The notes beneath the pieces are model-generated. The model saw nothing but the letters and a program-made list of their open reading frames with translations, was not told the DNA's origin and searched no databases. The translations under genes were made by a program, and so were the position numbers. 64,000 nt of DNA from Leptobacterium flavescens (GTDB lineage: Bacteria; Bacteroidota; Bacteroidia; Flavobacteriales; Flavobacteriaceae), in contig NZ_JAABOO010000003.1 in assembly GCF_010671605.1 (NCBI RefSeq), forward strand, positions 685,993 to 749,992, written 5' to 3'. This document shows positions 7,773-16,779 of this stretch, one piece after another (within the stretch, counting starts at the first letter, position 1; every line of letters starts with the position of its first letter).

Positions 7773-10700
7773 GAAAGGTAATCAGTTATTTTATTAAGTA
7801 TCCTGTTGCCGTTAATGTGGTGATCATTGCCTTTATTATTTTCGGTACCATAGGAATGATGTCTATGAGATCTTCCTTCTTCCCTCTTGTGGATACGAAG
7901 ATCATAAATATTAACGTGACCTATCCCGGGGCTTCCCCTCAGGAAGTGGAGGAAGGGATCATTTTAAAGATAGAAGACAACCTTAAAGGCCTGATCGGAA
8001 TAGACAGGGTAACTTCTACCTCCCGTGAGAACTCAGGAAATATTACGGTAGAGATCGAAAAAGGTTATAATATAGACGTACTGCTGGCAGAAGTAAAGAA
8101 TGCAGTAGATCGTGTACCTTCTTTCCCTACGGGGATGGAGCCCCTGGTGGTGGCCAAGCAGGAAAGCGTTCGTCAGACCATTAGTTTTGCGGCCAGCGGA
8201 GAAGGGATCTCTCTGGCTACCTTGAAACAGATAACAAGACAGATAGAAAGTGATCTGAGAGCCATAGACGGGATCTCTCAGATCGATATTACAGGATACC
8301 CGGATGAAGAGATCGAGATCGCAGTTCGTGAAAACGACCTTCTGGCTTATGACCTGACCTTTCAGGATGTGGCCCAGGCCGTATCCAGGGCAAATATCCT
8401 GACCACGGGTGGAAATATTAAAACCGAAGCGGAAGAATACCTGATCCGGGCCAATAACCGATCTTATTACGGAGACGAACTCGATAACCTTATTGTTCGA
8501 GCCGATAACTCTGGAAGGATCATCCGCCTGAAAGATGTGGCTCATGTGAGGGATCGTTTTTCCGAAACTCCCAACGCTACTTATTTTAATGGGAATCTCT
8601 CGGTAAATACAGCCATTACAAGTACCAATTCGGAAGACCTGATCTCATCCGCAGAAAAGGTCAAGGAATATGTAGCCGATTTTAATGAAAAATACAATAA
8701 TGTGCGCCTGGATGTGACCGACGACAGATCGATCACTTTAACACAGCGTACCCAGTTACTGGCAGAGAATGCAGGAATGGGGGTTCTTTTGGTATTGATC
8801 TTCCTTTCCCTCTTTTTAAATACACGTCTTGCATTCTGGGTGGCATTCGGGTTACCGATCGCCTTCCTGGGGATGTTTATTTTTGCTGCCGAACTGGATG
8901 TAACGATTAATGTTCTTTCCCTATTCGGGATGATCATCGTGATCGGGATCCTGGTAGATGACGGGATCGTAATTGCAGAAAACATCTATCAGCATTACGA
9001 AAAAGGAAAAACCCCTATCAGGGCTGCTATAGACGGGACCATGGAAGTAATTCCTCCTATTGTCTCGGCAATTGTTACCACGGTTCTGGCTTTTGCCACT
9101 TTCCTTTTCCTCGACAGCCGGATTGGGGAGTTCTTCGGAGAAGTATCAACCGTGGTGATCCTTACGCTGATAGTTTCACTGGTAGAGGCGCTTATTATCT
9201 TACCTTCCCACCTGGCACATTCCAAGGCACTGAGGATGAGAAACGGCAATGGAGAAGTTAAGAAAAAAGGCCTGGAAAAGGTTTTTCAGAAACTGAGAGA
9301 ATTTAATAAGATAGGAGACTCTATTATGGTCTATCTGAGGGATAACCTCTATAGCCCGGTATTAAATTTTGTACTTAAGCAGAAACTCTTTTCTTTTTCC
9401 ATTATTGCAGCTGCTTTGATCCTTACGATAGGTTCTATCGGAGGAGGAATCGTTCGAACCACAATTTTTCCGAGTATTGCCAGCGACAGGGTTTCGATTA
9501 ATCTAACCATGCCGCAGGGAACCAATGAAAAAATGACCGATTCCATCATCACTATGATAGAAGAAGCGGTATGGAAGGTGAATGACGATTATACCGCCAA
9601 ACAGACCGGAAATCGTCAGGTGGTAGAAAATGTGATCCGTCGTATAGGTCCTGGAAGTGCTCAGGCATCTTTAGCGGCTAATCTTTTACCGGGAGAATAC
9701 AGGGATTTCTCTTCCCCGGAGATCACCAATGCGATCCGAGAAAAAGTAGGGACGGTTTACGGTGTAGAAAGCCTGACTTTCGGTTCCGGAGGAAACTTTG
9801 GGGGAAGCCCCGTAGCCGTTTCCTTGTTGGGTAGCAATATTACCCAGTTAAAAGCTGCCAAAAAGGAATTAAAAGACCGTCTGGCAGAAAACCCTTTATT
9901 AAAAGATATTACAGATAACGATCCGGCAGGGATCAAAGAGATAAAAATACAACTCAAGGAAAATGCTTACCTACTCGGGCTTAACCTGCAGGGAGTGATG
10001 AGCCAGGTAAGAAATGGTTTCTTCGGTTCTCAGGCACAGCGTTTTCAGCGTGGGCAGGATGAGATCAGGGTTTGGGTGCGTTACGACCGCGAAAACAGAT
10101 CGTCAATCAATAACCTGGATGAGATCCGTATTTCCACTCCGAATGGACAGAGAGTACCTCTTGCGGAGATTGCGAACTATGAGATAGAAAGAGGAGAAGT
10201 AGCGATCAATCACCTGGAAGGTCAGCGAGAGATAAGGATAAGTGCCGATATGAAGGATCCGAATGAGAGTGCTACCGATATCCTGACCGAGATCAGAGAA
10301 GTGATCATGCCGGAGATCCAGTCCAAATATCCTACCGTACAACCTTTGTATGAAGGACAGAACCGCGAGGCTCTTAAGATGCAGCGATCTGCAAGAAAAG
10401 TGGTGCCGATTATTTTATTCCTGATCTACGCTACCATTGCCTTTACTTTCAGATCCTTTAGTCAGCCCCTGTTTTTATTGCTGATGATCCCTTTCAGTCT
10501 GATCGGAGTAGCCTGGGGACACTATATTCACGGTTTCCCTATTAACCTCCTGTCCTATCTGGGAATAATTGCTCTTATAGGAATTATGGTAAACGACGGC
10601 CTGGTACTTATCAGTAAGTTTAACAGCTACCTCAGGGAGGGAATGAAGTTTGACAAAGCATTATATGAGGCAGGACGAGCACGTTTCAGGGCGATATTCC

Positions 10701-10969
10701 TGACCTCCATCACCACCATAGCCGGTCTGGCACCGCTGATCTTTGAGAAGAGTCGCCAGGCACAGTTCCTTAAGCCTATGGCTATCTCCATCGCCTACGG
10801 AATTGGAATAGCCACAATACTTACGCTATTGTTGTTGCCTTTACTGTTATCGTTCAGTAACAACGTAAAAGTGTGGTACAAATGGGTAATCACCGGTAGA
10901 AAAGTAGAAAAAGAAGAAGTAGAGAGAGCAATTATAGAATTAAACGGAATGTCTGATGAGTTACACTAA
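7769..10969 (+). CDS. RND efflux transporter (AcrB/HAE family inner-membrane pump)
   Basis: 1066 residues, the usual length. Twelve-TM layout with two large periplasmic loops. N-terminal VAVNVVIIAFIIFGTIGMMSMR is TM1, followed by the TYPGASPQEVE motif near residue 50. TM4 carries GILVDDGIVIAEN, with the paired aspartates used for proton relay (VDD in place of the classic VDDAIVVVEN). The second half has IGIMVNDGLVLISKFN in TM10. Substrate cannot be told from sequence; the moderate similarity of both TM4 and TM10 motifs to drug exporters supports export of hydrophobic compounds. Start overlaps the MFP gene by 4 bases and the end overlaps the TolC gene by 14 bases. Confidence 0.92.
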   Translation: MRKVISYFIKYPVAVNVVIIAFIIFGTIGMMSMRSSFFPLVDTKIININVTYPGASPQEVEEGIILKIEDNLKGLIGIDRVTSTSRENSGNITVEIEKGYNIDVLLAEVKNAVDRVPSFPTGMEPLVVAKQESVRQTISFAASGEGISLATLKQITRQIESDLRAIDGISQIDITGYPDEEIEIAVRENDLLAYDLTFQDVAQAVSRANILTTGGNIKTEAEEYLIRANNRSYYGDELDNLIVRADNSGRIIRLKDVAHVRDRFSETPNATYFNGNLSVNTAITSTNSEDLISSAEKVKEYVADFNEKYNNVRLDVTDDRSITLTQRTQLLAENAGMGVLLVLIFLSLFLNTRLAFWVAFGLPIAFLGMFIFAAELDVTINVLSLFGMIIVIGILVDDGIVIAENIYQHYEKGKTPIRAAIDGTMEVIPPIVSAIVTTVLAFATFLFLDSRIGEFFGEVSTVVILTLIVSLVEALIILPSHLAHSKALRMRNGNGEVKKKGLEKVFQKLREFNKIGDSIMVYLRDNLYSPVLNFVLKQKLFSFSIIAAALILTIGSIGGGIVRTTIFPSIASDRVSINLTMPQGTNEKMTDSIITMIEEAVWKVNDDYTAKQTGNRQVVENVIRRIGPGSAQASLAANLLPGEYRDFSSPEITNAIREKVGTVYGVESLTFGSGGNFGGSPVAVSLLGSNITQLKAAKKELKDRLAENPLLKDITDNDPAGIKEIKIQLKENAYLLGLNLQGVMSQVRNGFFGSQAQRFQRGQDEIRVWVRYDRENRSSINNLDEIRISTPNGQRVPLAEIANYEIERGEVAINHLEGQREIRISADMKDPNESATDILTEIREVIMPEIQSKYPTVQPLYEGQNREALKMQRSARKVVPIILFLIYATIAFTFRSFSQPLFLLLMIPFSLIGVAWGHYIHGFPINLLSYLGIIALIGIMVNDGLVLISKFNSYLREGMKFDKALYEAGRARFRAIFLTSITTIAGLAPLIFEKSRQAQFLKPMAISIAYGIGIATILTLLLLPLLLSFSNNVKVWYKWVITGRKVEKEEVERAIIELNGMSDELH

Positions 10970-12281
10970 GAGATTAATTGCATTTGCAGGAGTACTTTTA
11001 TCCTTCGGCCCTTTAATGGCCCAGGAACTCCTAACCAAAGAGAAAGCAACCCAGCAGGTATTGGAAAATAACCTTGGGATTAAAATTGCTGAGAATTCAG
11101 CCGAGATAGCAGCCAATAATGCAGGGGTTCTGAATTCGGGTTATTTACCCTCCCTTACAGGAAATGCAGGAGCTAATTATGACCGTCAGAATATCGAGGC
11201 TCAGTTGACGAATGGTGAAGAGAGGTCTTCCGACGGAGTGGAAACCAGAAGATACAATGCGTCGGTCAATCTTAACTACACGCTTTTTGATGGCCTGGGA
11301 AGGTATTATAATTACAAGAGCTTAAAGGAACAGTCCGATCTTTCGGAACTGGAAGCCAGGGAAACCATAGAAACAACCATTTTACAGTTGTTTACCGTGT
11401 ATTATGAAGTTGCCAGGCTAAGTGAAAACTACGATAATCTGCAGGAAACCCTGAAGATCTCAAAAGATCGCCTGAAACGTGCGGAGTATCAGTTTGAATA
11501 CGGACAGAATACCCGCCTGGATTTTTTAAATGCTCAGGTAGATGTAAATACAGACAGTATTAATGTGTTAAATGCACGCCAAACCCTTCAGAATGCAAAA
11601 AGAGACCTGAACCTGATCATGAACAGGGAACTATCTATTGCCTTTGAGGTGGATACGCTGGTGACTTTTGTTCCCAATCTGTTGATGGAAGATATGGTAA
11701 GCCAGGCGATGCAAAAGAACGTAACCCTGTTACAGATAGAAAAAGGCCTGAAGATCAATAATTATAATTATAAATCTATTAAAGGTAATTACCTTCCTAC
11801 CATAGGCCTTACGGGTTCTTATGGCTGGAATGAAAGTAATAACAATAACCCGGCTGCCTTTACCATACAAAATACCAGCTACGGGCTTTCTGCTGGGATC
11901 AGTTTGAGCTGGAGTATTTTCGATGGCGGAAGGACCATTACGTCTGCTAAAAACGCTAAACTTACGTATCAGAATCAGGAGTTGTTAAAAGAACAGACCG
12001 AAAAGCAGGTAGAGCGCGATATCAGGAATGCCTGGGAATCTTATAAAAACGCACTGTTTGTCCTGGAAGCACAGAAAGAAAATGAAATTACCAACAGGAA
12101 TAATTTTAACCGTACTGAAGAGCGTTATAAAATAGGGCAGGCCACCTCTATAGAATTCAGACAGGCACAACTTAACCTGTTGAATGCCATTGTAGCTAAG
12201 AATCAGGCTAAATACACAGCTAAGCTGGCAGAATTACAGGTGTTACAGGTAAGCGGGGAGTTATTGAATACTGATTTCTAA
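10956..12281 (+). CDS. TolC family outer membrane efflux channel
   Basis: 441 residues with a signal peptide (LIAFAGVLLSFGPLMAQE). Two repeated TolC halves: NNLGIKIAENSAEIAANNAGVLNSGYLPSLTGNAG split over residues 36-70 and the second LQIEKGLKINNYNYKSIKGNYLPTIGLTGSYGW, each leading into long alpha-helical hairpins rich in Q/N/A. It is the outer membrane duct for the pump encoded just before it, whose gene it overlaps by 14 bases. Last gene of the marR operon. Confidence 0.92.
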   Translation: MSYTKRLIAFAGVLLSFGPLMAQELLTKEKATQQVLENNLGIKIAENSAEIAANNAGVLNSGYLPSLTGNAGANYDRQNIEAQLTNGEERSSDGVETRRYNASVNLNYTLFDGLGRYYNYKSLKEQSDLSELEARETIETTILQLFTVYYEVARLSENYDNLQETLKISKDRLKRAEYQFEYGQNTRLDFLNAQVDVNTDSINVLNARQTLQNAKRDLNLIMNRELSIAFEVDTLVTFVPNLLMEDMVSQAMQKNVTLLQIEKGLKINNYNYKSIKGNYLPTIGLTGSYGWNESNNNNPAAFTIQNTSYGLSAGISLSWSIFDGGRTITSAKNAKLTYQNQELLKEQTEKQVERDIRNAWESYKNALFVLEAQKENEITNRNNFNRTEERYKIGQATSIEFRQAQLNLLNAIVAKNQAKYTAKLAELQVLQVSGELLNTDF

Positions 12282-12307
12282 ACCCGACAGAACCTAAAAA
12301 TGAGCAT

Positions 12308-12501
12308 ATGATCGAGCACTTTTTTCAATGCCTCCCGATAGCTATCGGGACTGGGAAGAGATCTCTATGCTCCTGGATAGTTCAATACGGGAGCAAACCT
12401 ATGTGGAAGATTGTGAAGTGTGCTGTAATCCCATCGAAATAAGTCCGCTTTTCGAGGATAATGAACTTATAGCTTTTAGAGCAGACAGCCTGGAGCAGTA
12501 G
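12308..12501 (+). pseudogene. Broken CPXCG-motif cysteine-rich small protein gene
   Basis: ATG at 12308 reads MIEHFFQC and then meets the 18-bp palindromic repeat at 12333-12350. After it, from TGG at 12352, a different frame reads WEEISMLLDSSIREQTYVED, then CEVCCNPIEI, and ends at TAG 12499-12501. Intact members of this family read FFxCPYCWExISMLLD...YVEDCEVCCNPI, so the repeat sits exactly where PYC should be. There are 20 bases between the first TGC codon and TGG where 9 are expected, so the change shifts the frame by +11. The upstream and downstream halves still match the family, so the lesion is probably recent. The gene directly follows the efflux operon on the same strand. Confidence 0.78.
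12333..12350. repeat. 18-bp perfect palindrome, repeat copy 2 (interrupts a gene)
   Basis: Identical to 3550-3567. It appears to replace about 7 bases of the expected CPXCG coding sequence rather than being a clean insertion with target duplication. Confidence 0.8.
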
Positions 12502-12756
12502 GCTTGTAGCGTGTTGATGGTTGTTAAGATTGTCCCCTTGAGGGGACTTTAGGGGTGTATTTTAGTATTTAGAGGAATGTCACCTTGAGCATCTCGACTT
12601 GCGCCTCCACTGAAACTTCGGACTAGAAGATTATTTGTCATCTCGAGCGCAGTCGAGAGACGGAACTTAAAAAACAAAAAGAACAAGCAACAACACTCAA
12701 CCCGAATAATAAGGCAGGTTTTGCTGCTTTGTTCTTTCTGCTTGCCTAACTAACCT
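12502..12756. repeat. Repeat-rich intergenic region
   Basis: Contains the 19-bp repeat shared with 3671-3689 (12506-12524), a GTCCCCTTGAGGGGAC palindrome (12531-12546), and two copies of the dispersed GAGC...TCGA repeat (about 12576-12607 and 12634-12661). No gene seen. Confidence 0.65.
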
Positions 12757-12785
12757 AAAAAGCGGAATTTATAATTCCGGTTTTT
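12757..12785. terminator. Intrinsic terminator (downstream of the minus-strand gene at 12787)
   Basis: Stem CGGAATT (12763-12769) with AATTCCG (12773-12779), extended by A5/T5 on the outside after one mismatch. The A/T tracts on both sides suit either direction. Confidence 0.65.
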
Positions 12786-12786
12786 C

Positions 12787-13215
12787 TTAATATTGCTCTT
12801 TATCAAACAATGCCGTTTCTCCGTTAGCGGTAAGTGTGATGGAAAGTTTTCCGCTATTATTGGCATTTACTCCGTTGATCTCATAACACTGCTCAGAACC
12901 TCCCGAAGCGGTAATTTTTAAAAAATAAAGCTCCGGACTGGTACTTTCTCCACAGACATGAGAAATGGAATAATTTGAAGTTGATACTAATTGATTCTCA
13001 TAATACTGATGAATTTCTCCCGAAGAAGTGAATACCCATTTACTTTTACTGTCTTCTTCATTCACCCAGGTTGCGGTAATTTCAGGAAAAGGGTTTTCAT
13101 CGGCGTATGCATTGACATTTGTTTGTGTCTGGGCTACGGTATTATCTACATAAAAGATAAATAGCAATAGAAATGCCCCTAATGTTTTTGTTACAGAACT
13201 GCTCATTTTTTTCAT
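12787..13215 (-). CDS. Hypothetical secreted protein, lipocalin-like size
   Basis: 142 residues from ATG 13215 (MKKMSSSVTKTLGAFLLLFIFYVDNTVAQT): a Sec signal peptide cleaved after AQ. The mature part starts with a GxW-like element (ITATWVNEEDSKSKWVFTSSGEIHQYYENQLV) and then short beta strands, the pattern of small beta-barrel (lipocalin-like) lipid-handling proteins of Bacteroidota; C residues at CGES and QCYEI could form a disulfide. Exact family not recognised. The start at 13233 (MLNQLIMKK) is possible but puts extra residues before the signal. Confidence 0.6.
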   Translation of the reverse strand: MKKMSSSVTKTLGAFLLLFIFYVDNTVAQTQTNVNAYADENPFPEITATWVNEEDSKSKWVFTSSGEIHQYYENQLVSTSNYSISHVCGESTSPELYFLKITASGGSEQCYEINGVNANNSGKLSITLTANGETALFDKEQY

Positions 13216-13684
13216 AATTAACTGGTTTAACAATATTATTTTCTTTACTTACTTGAAGGAATAGTAATACAAATATAATAAATATTATAAGATATATACT
13301 ACAAATTTCGATGTAAATGCATTTTTTTTGTAAGTAACATTAGATTGAATATGATATGATGCATCAGGCTGTGTTTTAGTATTAAGTATTAAGAGGAATG
13401 TCATCGCGAACATAGTGAAGCGATCTCATTATGACATTGAAAGATTACCTGCCTGCCGCAGGCAGGCTTCGTCGTTTCACTCCTCGTAATGATCTAAATG
13501 AATGTCATCTCGAGCATCTCGACTTGCGCCTCCGCTGGAGCTAAGGCGGCACGCGGGCACTCGATACAGGCTCGTCGAGAGATGGAATTTGTGATTTGAA
13601 ATTTATTTCCCCCTACCGAATCCATCAGAATAGAAAAAAAGTTTTATATCTTTCAAATTCAAAGCAATAAAACCTTTTAAACCG
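13216..13684. repeat. Repeat-rich intergenic region
   Basis: No gene in 470 bases. It holds a repeat of the type ATGTCATCGCGAACATAGTG (13399-13418), a 17-base GCCTGCCGCAGGCAGGC palindrome (13451-13467) and a CATCTCGAGCATCTCGACTT repeat (13506-13525) with the complementary GCTCGTCGAGAGATGG at 13570-13585. These are members of the same dispersed families seen at 2054, 12590 and 20040. Confidence 0.65.
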
Positions 13685-14203
13685 ATGAAAACCATCCTAA
13701 AACTAAGCTTTTGTTTTATTCTTGTTCTGAATACGAATAATGCAGATGCACAAGACAAAAACACCGACTTCTCTGAGATTGATCCGCTTATAAATACGCT
13801 GTACGATGTAATTTCCGGCCCGGCCGGGGATAGGGATTGGGATCTGTTTAAATCTCTTTTTCATCCGAATGCCACCATGGGGTCTATCCGGCTTTCTCAG
13901 GATGGTAAAAGGGAATTTATCTATTTTGATGTAAACGGATATATTGAAAGAAGCGGTGCCTTTTTTAAGGATAACGGATTTTATGAAGAGGAGATCGGGA
14001 GAGAAGTAAAGATCTACGGAGGAGTTGCTCAGGTATTTACTGCTTATCAGTTTAAGCTTAACGATGATCCGAAAGTTGCGCAACGGGGCATTAATTGCAT
14101 ACAATTGGTCTTTAGCAAAGGACGCTGGTATATCACCAATATTGTCTGGGAAGGCGAGAGCGAAGCCAATCCGTTACCGGAAGCAATGGTTAAAAACAAA
14201 TAA
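13685..14203 (+). CDS. Secreted NTF2-like (SnoaL-type) protein
   Basis: 172 residues with a signal peptide (LKLSFCFILVLNTNNADAQ). The mature domain has the NTF2-like order: ISGPAGDRDWDLFKSLFHPNATM (helix with the DW-F-SLF-P-A motif), IYFDVNGYIERSG, FYEEEIGREVKIYGGVAQVFTAYQFK split as strands, and a last WYITNIVWEGE strand. These folds bind small molecules or are catalytic; the substrate is unknown and export from the cytoplasm is predicted. A terminator follows directly (14201-14230). Confidence 0.72.
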   Translation: MKTILKLSFCFILVLNTNNADAQDKNTDFSEIDPLINTLYDVISGPAGDRDWDLFKSLFHPNATMGSIRLSQDGKREFIYFDVNGYIERSGAFFKDNGFYEEEIGREVKIYGGVAQVFTAYQFKLNDDPKVAQRGINCIQLVFSKGRWYITNIVWEGESEANPLPEAMVKNK

Positions 14204-14230
14204 AGACTCACCCGCAGGGATGAGTCTTTA
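14201..14230. terminator. Intrinsic terminator between convergent genes
   Basis: TAAAGACTCA (14201-14210) pairs with TGAGTCTTTA (14221-14230). The left arm includes the stop codon of the NTF2-like gene. The opposing gene ends at 14250, so it may serve both strands. Confidence 0.75.
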
Positions 14231-14249
14231 CAAAATATTTTAGTTATAC

Positions 14250-15311
14250 CTAAAATACTTCTACCGGACAAAGCATACCTCCGCTTAGGGTTCTACCCGA
14301 TGTAATCTCAAGGCCCTCAAGGAAAAAACCGGGTCCGATTACCTGTGAGCAATCGGTCGCAAGCATGGCAATATTCTGCCCGTTTATGAATATCTCAATA
14401 TCAGAACCAAAACGTCCCTCAGAGTCAGTACCGTTAATGGTGAACTCTCCTCCCTGAGATATGGTGGCTTCAAAAATCGTTTCGTCATCACCGGTGGCAA
14501 TGCGTACGTCGGCTTCTGCTACCTCTCCAATGTATCTGAAGGAAAGGCTGACAATATCACTGTCGCAGTCAACACATCCTTCCATAGCTTCTGTTTCCAG
14601 CGAAATATTATCGATCGCTCCGGAATTGTTCATTGCAATCTCCATAAAAGCCACATTAGGTGTACTCTCCAGATCTACATTTAATTTGGAGTTGTTCCCG
14701 TTAAAGGGAAGTTCTTTACTCAGCAATACATTTCCGTCAATATCCCTTAAAGTAACCACCGTAGGTTCTGTACAATCTTCAAGATCCAGGATATCGAAGG
14801 AATGCAGGGTGAGGTTGGGGGTGGCGCTAAAATCAAAAATAAAGGATGAACCTATTACAAAAGCATCATCCGGATCACTGGAATCCAGGTCTTCCGAAAG
14901 GATAAGCACATTCCCGAGGGCAGTGTCGTTACTTTCGGTTCCTCCATCACCTCTTCCGGGGCCTCCGAAGGCCTCATTGGGCGTACCCAGGTCAAAATCA
15001 TCACCTGTCGGATTGGAAGAATCAAACACCATAGCAGTATTGTTTTCTCCCAGATCGGGGTTATTCCCAAAAGCATTGGCATTCTGAAAGGGCGAAGGAA
15101 GCTCAATAACAGAGACAATATCTCCGGCATTGAAGTTCTCAAAATCAATAATAGCCGTGTGGATCACAGGAAATTCCTGTTGCAGGTCATAGCGGAATGA
15201 CAATCCCGAACCCTTATCCGTATTAGCAGCTAATTCTGATGAAATCGTGTCTGGCTCGCATGAAAATAAAGCAAGTAGCGAAACCATAAGAAGTAGGGGC
15301 ATTCTTTTCAT
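14250..15311 (-). CDS. Hypothetical lipoprotein, DUF7467-like C-terminal domain
   Basis: 353 residues. Lipoprotein signal MKRMPLLLMVSLLALFSC with lipobox LFSC. Residues about 50-235 form a beta-rich region: ENFNAGDIVS, a Gly/Asp-rich loop (GGPGRGDGGTES) and an F-rich jelly-roll-like stretch (SFIFDFSATPNLTLHSFDILDLED). The last ~110 residues read LSFRYIGEVAEADVRI ... GSDIEIFING ... DCSQVIGPGF ... SGGMLC, a domain often seen at the ends of secreted Bacteroidota proteins and annotated as DUF7467. Probably an exported surface or periplasmic lipoprotein of unknown role. Strongly acidic (many D/E). Confidence 0.65.
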   Translation of the reverse strand: MKRMPLLLMVSLLALFSCEPDTISSELAANTDKGSGLSFRYDLQQEFPVIHTAIIDFENFNAGDIVSVIELPSPFQNANAFGNNPDLGENNTAMVFDSSNPTGDDFDLGTPNEAFGGPGRGDGGTESNDTALGNVLILSEDLDSSDPDDAFVIGSSFIFDFSATPNLTLHSFDILDLEDCTEPTVVTLRDIDGNVLLSKELPFNGNNSKLNVDLESTPNVAFMEIAMNNSGAIDNISLETEAMEGCVDCDSDIVSLSFRYIGEVAEADVRIATGDDETIFEATISQGGEFTINGTDSEGRFGSDIEIFINGQNIAMLATDCSQVIGPGFFLEGLEITSGRTLSGGMLCPVEVF

Positions 15312-15448
15312 GGCATATTGGTTTTAATGATTTGGCCCTATAAAGTTACGAAATTATCCCCAAAGTGCAATTTCAGGGCTTAAAACGACCTGAATATCAA
15401 ATTCTTAAGCAATATTTGCTCGGGCTTTAGGAATTGGGTTTTCAACTG

Positions 15449-15456
15449 TATATTTG
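15449..15456 (+). promoter_or_regulatory. -7 element TATATTTG upstream of the glycosyltransferase gene
   Basis: Exact TAnnTTTG match, 20 bases before ATG 15477. Confidence 0.45.
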
Positions 15457-15476
15457 GGGTATTCAATATAGCTTTT

Positions 15477-16715
15477 ATGCAATCTGTTCTTATTATCGGT
15501 TATGTATGGCCCGAACCGTCCTCTTCTGCAGCCGGCAGCAGGATGATGCAACTCATCCGGCTGTTTTTAGACATGGGATACAAGTTAACTTTTGCCACTC
15601 CCGCCCAGCCCGGAGAATTCAGGGCAGACCTCTCTGTTCTTGAGGTAGAGGAAGTGGAAATTCAGGTAAATGACAGTAGTTTTGACTCTTTTATAAAGGA
15701 GCTTAACCCCTCTATTGTACTATTCGATCGTTTTATGATGGAAGAGCAATTCGGTTGGAGGGTAGCAGAGCACTGTCCGCAGGCTATAAGGATCCTGGAT
15801 ACGGAAGATCTGCATTCCCTAAGAGCTGCAAGGTTCACTGCATACAAGGAAAAAAGAGAACTTAATGAAAAGGATCTTGCTTCCGGATTGGCCAAACGGG
15901 AAATAGCCAGTATTCTGAGAAGTGACCTTTCCCTGATCATTTCCCGGATAGAATACGATTTATTGGAGGAACACTACAAAATAGATACCTCCCTGCTGTG
16001 CTATCTTCCTTTTTTAATAGAACCGGTCCCGGAAGTTAAGTTTGGTAGTTTTCCTGAGTTCGAAGAGCGCAAACATTTTATCAGTATAGGTAATTTTATG
16101 CATGAGCCTAACTGGAATGCGGTCCTTTACCTGAAGGAAGAAATATGGAAACTCATCCGAGAGCAATTACCGGAGGCAGAGTTACATATTTACGGAGCTT
16201 ATACCCCGCCAAAAGCATATCAGCTTCACAAGCCGGAAGAAGGCTTTTTTATTAAAGGAAGAGCAGCAAGTGTAGAAGAAGTCATGAAGAAGGCAAAAGT
16301 ATGCCTGGCACCTCTTCGTTTTGGGGCCGGACTTAAAGGAAAGTTGATCGATGCGATGAAGCACGGAACCCCTAATGTTACCACATCCGTAGGAGTGGAG
16401 GGAATGAATGATAACTCAGACTGGTCCGGGAGCATTGCAGATGATCCCCGGGACTTTGCCAAAGAAGCGATAAAACTTTATACCGATAAGACCAGTTGGG
16501 AAAAAGCACAGCAGAAAGGGAGTTCCATCCTCAAAAGGAATTACGATCCGCAGAAATTCGCTCCTGTTTTTACGAATAAACTGAAACAGCTTGAAGAAGG
16601 ACTGGAAAGCCATCGCCTTAAAAACTTTACGGGAAGCATGCTGATGCATCATCACAGTTTTGGCACTAAATACATGGCAAAATGGATAGAAGCAAAAAAC
16701 AGGAATAAGGACTAA
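15477..16715 (+). CDS. Glycosyltransferase (GT-B fold, group 1-like)
   Basis: 412 residues. N-terminal Rossmann part begins VLIIGYVWPEPSSSAAGSRMMQLIRLF, a donor/acceptor-domain glycine loop typical of GT-B enzymes, with a split IVLFDRFMMEEQFGW and ILDTEDLHSLR. The C-terminal domain has FISIGNFMHEPNWNAVLYL, AELHIYGA, FFIKGRAASVEEVMKKAKVCLAPLRFG, then GAGLKGKLIDAMKHGTPNVTT, the nucleotide-sugar-binding E/D...G...E region of Glycos_transf_1 (here with D in KLIDAM in place of the usual E). No signal peptide, so cytoplasmic or membrane-associated. The sugar and acceptor are unknown. It is followed after 46 bases by hemN with its own promoter. Confidence 0.8.
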   Translation: MQSVLIIGYVWPEPSSSAAGSRMMQLIRLFLDMGYKLTFATPAQPGEFRADLSVLEVEEVEIQVNDSSFDSFIKELNPSIVLFDRFMMEEQFGWRVAEHCPQAIRILDTEDLHSLRAARFTAYKEKRELNEKDLASGLAKREIASILRSDLSLIISRIEYDLLEEHYKIDTSLLCYLPFLIEPVPEVKFGSFPEFEERKHFISIGNFMHEPNWNAVLYLKEEIWKLIREQLPEAELHIYGAYTPPKAYQLHKPEEGFFIKGRAASVEEVMKKAKVCLAPLRFGAGLKGKLIDAMKHGTPNVTTSVGVEGMNDNSDWSGSIADDPRDFAKEAIKLYTDKTSWEKAQQKGSSILKRNYDPQKFAPVFTNKLKQLEEGLESHRLKNFTGSMLMHHHSFGTKYMAKWIEAKNRNKD

Positions 16716-16717
16716 GC

Positions 16718-16729
16718 TGATATTTATCA
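16718..16729. promoter_or_regulatory. FNR-like site upstream of hemN (TGATATTTATCA)
   Basis: Palindrome of the TGAYnnnnRTCA type. It starts exactly 35 bases before the -7 element TACTTTTG at 16753-16760, which puts its centre near -41 from the expected transcription start, the class II activator position. Same motif and same spacing at ccoS, the fnr-like gene, ccoI and usp. Confidence 0.75.
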
Positions 16730-16752
16730 TATTTATTCCGGAGTGCACTTTA

Positions 16753-16760
16753 TACTTTTG
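16753..16760 (+). promoter_or_regulatory. -7 element TACTTTTG of hemN
   Basis: Exact TAnnTTTG match. Its end is 1 base before the first ATG (16762), so that ATG would not be in the transcript; the start at 16780 or 16792 is preferred. Confidence 0.6.
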
Positions 16761-16779
16761 AATGAAAATTGAAAAAGAT

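Noticed and set aside
13451-13467. GCCTGCCGCAGGCAGGC as a terminator
   Set aside because: Palindromic but without a T tract on either side and far from any gene end; better placed with the dispersed repeats.
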